Assembly (NCBI GenBank): GCA_905200435.1
Contig: CAJKKJ010000005.1
Location: 1-11,663 of the forward strand
DNA: 11,663 bases
From: an uncultured Bacillota bacterium
GTDB taxonomy: Bacteria; Bacillota_I; Bacilli_A; RF39; UBA660
Direction: 5' to 3'
Made by a program: the position numbers and the translations under genes. Shown here piece after piece: positions 8,038 to 11,663 of the stretch. The notes beneath the pieces are model-generated. The model worked only from the letters and a program-made list of their open reading frames with translations, was not told the DNA's origin and searched no databases. Each line of letters starts with the position of its first letter. The first letter of the stretch is position 1.

Positions 8038-8059
8038 AATATAGGAGATATGCTATAAT
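8031..8059 (+). promoter_or_regulatory. lexA promoter with extended -10
   Basis: TTGTTT (8031-8036), a 17-nt spacer and TATAAT (8054-8059), with TGC immediately before the -10 (TGnTATAAT). The predicted start near 8066 leaves a leader of about 14 nt beginning at the AGAAAGGTG ribosome-binding site. Confidence 0.75.
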
Positions 8060-8079
8060 ATACGAAGAAAGGTGATTTT

Positions 8080-8580
8080 ATGGAAAAATTAACGGAAAAA
8101 CAATGTGAAATACTTGATTGTATTAAAGAATTTATTGCATCTCATGGATATCCACCAACTGTTAGAGAAATTTGTAAAATCAAGAATCTGTCATCACCTG
8201 CTACTGTTCAAACTCATTTAAATAAATTGATTGAAAAAAAAATCATTAAGAAGGATTCTAAGAGAAATAGAGCAATTGAATTGCTTATTGATAATGAATA
8301 TGAGAATAATAATTTAGTTAATGTTCCTTTGTTTGATGGTGAAAAAAATAATTTTATATCTTTACCTACTTTTATGGTTCCAAATAATAAAGAAGTTTTT
8401 GCTTTTGTAGCTCAAAATAATTTTGATAATGTACTTAGAGGGGATCTTGTTATTGTAGAAAAACAAACTACATTTAAAGAAGATGATATTGTTGTTATTA
8501 ATGATGGAATTAAATTTGATTTAACTTGCTATAATGGAAATGGTTTGGGTAAAGTTATTGGTATATATAAAAAAATGTGA
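8080..8580 (+). CDS. lexA: LexA-like repressor lacking the autocleavage machinery
   Basis: 166 residues against about 200-205 for normal LexA. Residues 1-67 are a good LexA winged helix-turn-helix: LTEKQCEILDCIKEFI, GYPPTVREI, SSPATVQTHLNKL, RAIELL. After the linker, the VPL that normally precedes the cleavage loop is present (82-84), but the following Ala-Gly cleavage site and about 13 residues are missing. The segment that should hold the Gly-x-Ser-Met nucleophile reads FVAQNNFDN (109-117), with Asn at the Ser position. RGDLVIV (120-126) is conserved. The Lys of the usual TVKR is replaced (KFDLTC, 145-150), and about 30 residues of the C-terminal fold are absent before GKVIGI. Known LexA proteins need the Ser-Lys dyad and Ala-Gly bond for RecA-stimulated self-cleavage, so this one should be uncleavable. 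Start by AAAGGTGA 4 nt upstream. The stop lies in a terminator stem. Confidence 0.88.
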   Translation: MEKLTEKQCEILDCIKEFIASHGYPPTVREICKIKNLSSPATVQTHLNKLIEKKIIKKDSKRNRAIELLIDNEYENNNLVNVPLFDGEKNNFISLPTFMVPNNKEVFAFVAQNNFDNVLRGDLVIVEKQTTFKEDDIVVINDGIKFDLTCYNGNGLGKVIGIYKKM

Positions 8581-8598
8581 TTTTTAGATCACATTTTT
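8571..8598 (+). terminator. Intrinsic terminator of lexA
   Basis: AAAAATGTGAT and ATCACATTTTT form a perfect 11-bp stem with a 6-nt loop, followed by ATAATA. The lexA TGA stop codon is inside the 5' arm. Confidence 0.88.
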
Positions 8599-8611
8599 AT
8601 AATATTTAAAA

Positions 8612-8636
8612 AAGATAGAATGACAAGTTCTATCTT
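8612..8636 (-). terminator. Intrinsic terminator of leuS
   Basis: AAGATAGAA and TTCTATCTT form a 9-bp stem with a 7-nt loop. On the minus strand it ends in CTTTTTTAAAT. The leuS TAG stop codon is inside the stem. It sits back to back with the lexA terminator. Confidence 0.88.
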
Positions 8637-11020
8637 ATTACTATATTAACTAATTTTTTAGGTACAGTTATTACTTTAACTATTTCTTTGCCTTGAATAT
8701 TAATTTTTACATTTGGTATTTCTTCAGCAATTTTAATCATTTCTTCTTCAGAAGTATCAGATGAAACTTCAATCTTACCTCTTACTTTGCCGTTTACTTG
8801 AACTACCATTTCATAGCTTTCATCTTTTATCTTATTTTCATCATAGGTTGGCCATTTTTCATAAGCAATTGTATTTTCTTCTCCTAATATACTCCATAAT
8901 TCTTCTGTTACATGTGGAATAATTGGATTTATTAATTTTAAGAAATTTTTAGCATATTCTAATGGAAATATATTCTCTTTATATACAGCACTTATAAATA
9001 TCATCATTTGAGATATTGCTGTATTTATGTTTAAACTTTCATAATCCTCTGTTACCTTCTTAACAGTTTGATTATATACTTTATCTAAGTTAGTATTTTT
9101 TTCATTCCTTATCTTATTCTCACTAGTATATAACCTATAAATTCTTTCAATAAACTTTCTCGCTGCTTCTATTCCTTTTGCATCCCATGGTTTAGATGCT
9201 TCAATTGGTCCCATAAACATTTCATATAGTCTTAAACTATCTGCACCATATATTCTTACCATATCATCTGGGTTTACAACATTACCTCTTGATTTAGACA
9301 TTTTTTCATTATTCTCACCTAAAATCATTCCTTGGTGAACTAACCTTTTAAATGGTTCTTCATTTGTTATATAACCTTCATTATATAGGAAACGATTCCA
9401 AAATCTTGAGTATAATAGATGTCCTACAGCATGTTCTGCTCCACCCATATATAAATCAACTGGCATCCAGTGATCTGCTAGTGTTTTATCTACAAATTCT
9501 TTATCATTATCTGGATCAATATATCTTAAGTAATACCAACTAGATCCGGCTGATCCTGGCATTGTACAAGTTTCTCTTACACCTTTAACACCATTTATTT
9601 CTACATTCTTCCACTGTTCAGCATTATCAAGTGGTGGATTTCCATTTTTACCTTTATAATCATCCATAACTGGTAAAACTAATGGAAGTTCACTATCTTC
9701 TAAAACATATTCCTTACCATTTTCTAAATGAACAATTGGTACTGGTTCTCCCCAATATCTTTGACGCGCAAATATCCAGTCTCTTAAACGATAATTTATT
9801 TTTTTTGTTCCTATATTGTTTTCTTCAATAAACTCAAACATTTTATTTAGAGCATCTTCTTTATTTAATCCATTTAAGAATTCTGAATTAATATGTAAAC
9901 CATCTCCTGTAAATGCTTCTTCTAAAACATTTCCACCTTCTAAAACTGGTATTATTTCTAGATTAAATTTTTTGGCAAATGCATAGTCTCTTTCATCATG
10001 AGCTGGTACTGCCATAATTGCGCCTGTTCCGTATGATACTAATACATAATCACTAATCCATATTGGTAATTCTTTGCCATTTACTGGATTTATTGCATAT
10101 GCACCTGTAAATACTCCTGTTTTATCTTTATTTAAATCTGTTCTTTCTAATTCAGACTTTAATGAACACATATTTTTATAATTTGTTACTTCTTCTTTTT
10201 TATCTTCTGTTACTATTTTATCAATAAGCTCATGTTCTGGCGATAATACGCAATATGTTGCACCAAATAAAGTATCACACCTTGTTGTAAATACTGTAAA
10301 ATCATAATCAGTATCTTTTACTTTAAATTTTATTTCAGCACCTACTGATTTACCAATCCAATTTCTTTGCATTTCTTTTGTTGATTCTGGCCAGTTTAAT
10401 TTATTTAGACCATCTAATAGTATTTCAGCATATTTTGGCATCTTCATTACCCATTGTCTCATATTCTTTCGAACGACTGGATAACCACCTCTTTCGGATT
10501 TACCATCAATTATTTCATCGTTTGCAAGTACTGTACCTAATTCTTCACACCAGTTTACTGGCATATATGTACATTCTGCTAAATTTTTTAAATACATTTG
10601 TTTAAATATCCATTGTGTCCATTTATAAAATGATGGATCACTTGTTGATATAGCTCTGTCCCAATCATATGAAAAACCTAGTTCTTTCATTTGCCTTGTA
10701 AAATTTGCTATATTTTTTTCAGTAAATACTCCTGGATGATTACCTGTTTTTATAGCATATTGTTCAGCTGGTAAACCAAATGAATCAAATCCCATTGGAT
10801 GAAGAACATTAAATCCTTGCATTCTTTTCATACGAGCTACTATATCAGTTGCTGTATAGCCTTCTGGATGACCAACATGTAAACCTTCTCCAGATGGATA
10901 TGGGAACATATCTAAGCAATAATATTTTGGTTTTGAAAAATCATAAATATCTGTTTTGAAAGTTTTATTTTTATCCCAATATTCTTGCCATTTTTTTTCA
11001 ATTTTCTCATGATTATACAT
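8630..11020 (-). CDS. leuS: Leucyl-tRNA synthetase
   Basis: 796 residues, close to the bacterial LeuRS norm of about 800-860. A class Ia synthetase that charges tRNA-Leu. The HIGH motif is HVGH (48-51) within [16 protein letters not shown]. The CP1 editing domain (about 225-415) contains the threonine-rich TTRCDTLFG (245-253) and [15 protein letters not shown] (331-345), whose D345 matches the editing Asp of other Leu[16 protein letters not shown] (413-426) follows, the tRNA-Leu-type [16 protein letters not shown] is at 525-540, and KMSKS is at 573-577. The anticodon-binding helical domain and C-terminal VNGKVRGKI (742-750) domain complete the protein. The ATG has AGGAGG at 5-nt spacing, right after the T-box terminator. 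No residue looks abnormal. Expression is predicted to respond to uncharged tRNA-Leu. Confidence 0.97.
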   Translation of the reverse strand: MYNHEKIEKKWQEYWDKNKTFKTDIYDFSKPKYYCLDMFPYPSGEGLHVGHPEGYTATDIVARMKRMQGFNVLHPMGFDSFGLPAEQYAIKTGNHPGVFTEKNIANFTRQMKELGFSYDWDRAISTSDPSFYKWTQWIFKQMYLKNLAECTYMPVNWCEELGTVLANDEIIDGKSERGGYPVVRKNMRQWVMKMPKYAEILLDGLNKLNWPESTKEMQRNWIGKSVGAEIKFKVKDTDYDFTVFTTRCDTLFGATYCVLSPEHELIDKIVTEDKKEEVTNYKNMCSLKSELERTDLNKDKTGVFTGAYAINPVNGKELPIWISDYVLVSYGTGAIMAVPAHDERDYAFAKKFNLEIIPVLEGGNVLEEAFTGDGLHINSEFLNGLNKEDALNKMFEFIEENNIGTKKINYRLRDWIFARQRYWGEPVPIVHLENGKEYVLEDSELPLVLPVMDDYKGKNGNPPLDNAEQWKNVEINGVKGVRETCTMPGSAGSSWYYLRYIDPDNDKEFVDKTLADHWMPVDLYMGGAEHAVGHLLYSRFWNRFLYNEGYITNEEPFKRLVHQGMILGENNEKMSKSRGNVVNPDDMVRIYGADSLRLYEMFMGPIEASKPWDAKGIEAARKFIERIYRLYTSENKIRNEKNTNLDKVYNQTVKKVTEDYESLNINTAISQMMIFISAVYKENIFPLEYAKNFLKLINPIIPHVTEELWSILGEENTIAYEKWPTYDENKIKDESYEMVVQVNGKVRGKIEVSSDTSEEEMIKIAEEIPNVKINIQGKEIVKVITVPKKLVNIVIR

Positions 11021-11232
11021 AATTTCCTCCTAAAAAAACACTATAAATATAAGGACGATTATTACCGCGGTACCACCTTATTTCATAATGTTATGCTTCT
11101 TTATAATTTTTAACGCGATTAAGCGATTCAATCTAGAAAATAAGTTCATAAGTAATATTTATTAATTTCCATCAACCATTAACTTTCTATAAAATATTAT
11201 TTTATTACTACTTTTTCCGTCTTTTTGAATAT
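11021..11232 (-). ncRNA. T-box leader RNA controlling leuS (Leu, specifier CUU)
   Basis: About 210 nt of leader. Stem I is closed by ATTCAA / TTGAAT. It contains AGTAATA / TATTACT and the distal GAAAG...GGTTGATGGAAA stretch resembling the AG-bulge and terminal-loop elements. After GAA on the 3' side comes CTT then A (specifier CUU, 11144-11142), the usual GAA-nnn-A arrangement. The T-box sequence AAGGTGGTACCGCGG is at 11079-11065. It senses uncharged tRNA-Leu through the specifier and the tRNA 3' end. The identity of the T-box is certain; exact stem borders are my folding by eye. Confidence 0.95.
11032..11090 (-). terminator. Regulated terminator of the leuS T-box
   Basis: CATTATGAAATAAGG (11090-11076) pairs with CCTTATATTTATAGTG (11054-11039): 15 pairs, including two G-U, with one bulged A. 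Seven T follow and then directly the AGGAGG ribosome-binding site. The stem uses the start of the T-box sequence, so forming the antiterminator would prevent it. Confidence 0.85.
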
Positions 11233-11238
11233 ATACAT

Positions 11239-11267
11239 ATATTAGCATATTTTTTTTAGATAAGCAA
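11239..11267 (-). promoter_or_regulatory. leuS T-box promoter
   Basis: On the minus strand: TTGCTT, a 17-nt spacer and TAATAT, with TGC immediately before the -10 (extended TGn). The predicted start near 11232 coincides with the beginning of T-box Stem I. Confidence 0.8.
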
Positions 11268-11507
11268 GTATTTAAATATATTTTTTAGTTATATACAGAA
11301 ATGTGTGAAATTTTTTTAAAGTTATTTTTATCTTATTTAGTAAAGAATTACAAAAGTTTTATACGCATTTTAAAACAAATTTTTATGTTAGTGTTTCCTT
11401 CGCAAATTTGCACTTTCCCATTCCAATTATTTAAGCATTACCATCAATTAAATCCATAAATCAGAATTAATTATATTATTCAAACATATAATTAACTAGG
11501 TGAAAAA
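11268..11507. other. Intergenic spacer upstream of leuS leader and the right-hand ORF
   Basis: About 240 nt of A+T-rich DNA between divergent units. I see no gene, tRNA or convincing small RNA. It holds a 10-bp palindrome GCAAATTTGC (11402-11411) and, near the right end, the inverted repeat described separately. Confidence 0.6.
11467..11495. repeat. 10-bp A/T inverted repeat before the right-hand membrane protein gene
   Basis: TTAATTATAT (11467-11476) and ATATAATTAA (11486-11495) are perfect inverted copies 9 nt apart, ending just before the AGGTGA ribosome-binding site. The right arm includes a TATAAT (11487-11492) that could be a -10, though it would leave almost no leader. It may be an operator or a translation-affecting hairpin; the A+T-only composition makes chance plausible. 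Confidence 0.4.
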
Positions 11508-11663
11508 ATGAATTATTTAAAAAAAATAAGTATTGCTTTAGGCATAAGTCTTGGTATAACTCTCATATTAACATTTCTAAACACCCTATTCAATTACATA
11601 GAACTATATAGTTATAATGTATACACAATCATAGAATTCATAATTGTATTAATCGCATCACTT
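11508..11663 (+). CDS. Small membrane protein, start only (TIGR04086-like?)
   Basis: The first 52 codons are visible before the window ends. ATG follows AGGTGA at 4-nt spacing. The protein begins MNYLKKISIALG, with a first hydrophobic helix at about 7-27, a short polar/aromatic loop (NYIELYSYN) and a second hydrophobic helix starting at about 39. The pattern of a Lys-rich N-terminus and paired helices is reminiscent of the TIGR04086/YrzE-type small membrane proteins of Firmicutes. Too little sequence is available to assign it. No function is inferred. Confidence 0.6.
   Translation, partial: MNYLKKISIALGISLGITLILTFLNTLFNYIELYSYNVYTIIEFIIVLIASL

Noticed and set aside
8320..8580. LexA C-terminal loss as a sequencing frameshift
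   Set aside because: VPL, GDLVIV, DDIVV and GKVIGI all remain in the same frame, so the missing segments are in-frame deletions, not a shifted frame.
11402..11411. Palindrome GCAAATTTGC as an operator
   Set aside because: A single 10-bp palindrome far from any identified promoter is weak evidence in this base composition.
1..11663. CRISPR array, insertion sequence, tRNA or rRNA genes
   Set aside because: I saw no regularly spaced repeats, transposase signatures, flanking target duplications or cloverleaf-like sequence. The only structured RNA recognised is the leuS T-box.

Overview
The window is very A+T-rich DNA with short intergenic gaps. It looks like a low-GC member of the Bacillota, possibly an uncultured, Erysipelotrichales- or RF39-like lineage; this placement is an inference. 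UGA is read as stop here: the transketolase-like and LexA-like genes both end in TGA, and all Trp codons in the genes are TGG. A Mycoplasma-type code 4 is therefore excluded.

Layout, left to right. (1) 1-1969, minus strand: a two-gene pilus/secretion unit, a PilC-type (T2SSF) membrane protein followed 9 nt later by a prepilin peptidase that runs off the left edge. (2) 2086-2430, plus strand: a small VrrA/YqfQ-like protein. A hairpin terminator separates it from the convergent trmK. (3) 5864-2444, minus strand: dnaG-rpoD-trmK, a tightly coupled macromolecular-synthesis operon in the same order as in Bacillus, with a 2-nt gap and a 1-nt TAATG overlap. (4) 7942-5948, minus strand: a full-length transketolase-family protein upstream of dnaG. 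(5) 8080-8580, plus strand: a short LexA-like repressor, divergent from the transketolase gene. (6) 11020-8630, minus strand: leuS, preceded by a complete T-box leader with a CUU (Leu) specifier, a terminator and an extended -10 promoter. (7) 11508 to the right edge, plus strand: the start of a small membrane protein.

Most of this is ordinary housekeeping. The notable part is the divergent lexA / tkt pair. The transketolase homologue is intact and full length and keeps the catalytic Glu. It has replaced most of the histidines that define the family (positions 24, 64, 98, 264, 474), and the Gly-Asp-Gly metal/diphosphate motif reads Thr-Glu-Thr. The LexA homologue keeps a good DNA-binding domain but has lost the Ala-Gly cleavage site, the Ser and Lys of the autocleavage dyad, and about 35-40 residues of the C-terminal domain. 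A LexA-box-like inverted repeat overlaps its own -35. So two adjacent genes have open frames but altered catalytic machinery. This suggests a rewired regulator that does not respond to RecA-stimulated cleavage, and a transketolase-fold protein with changed or lost chemistry. Neither conclusion can be proved from sequence alone.
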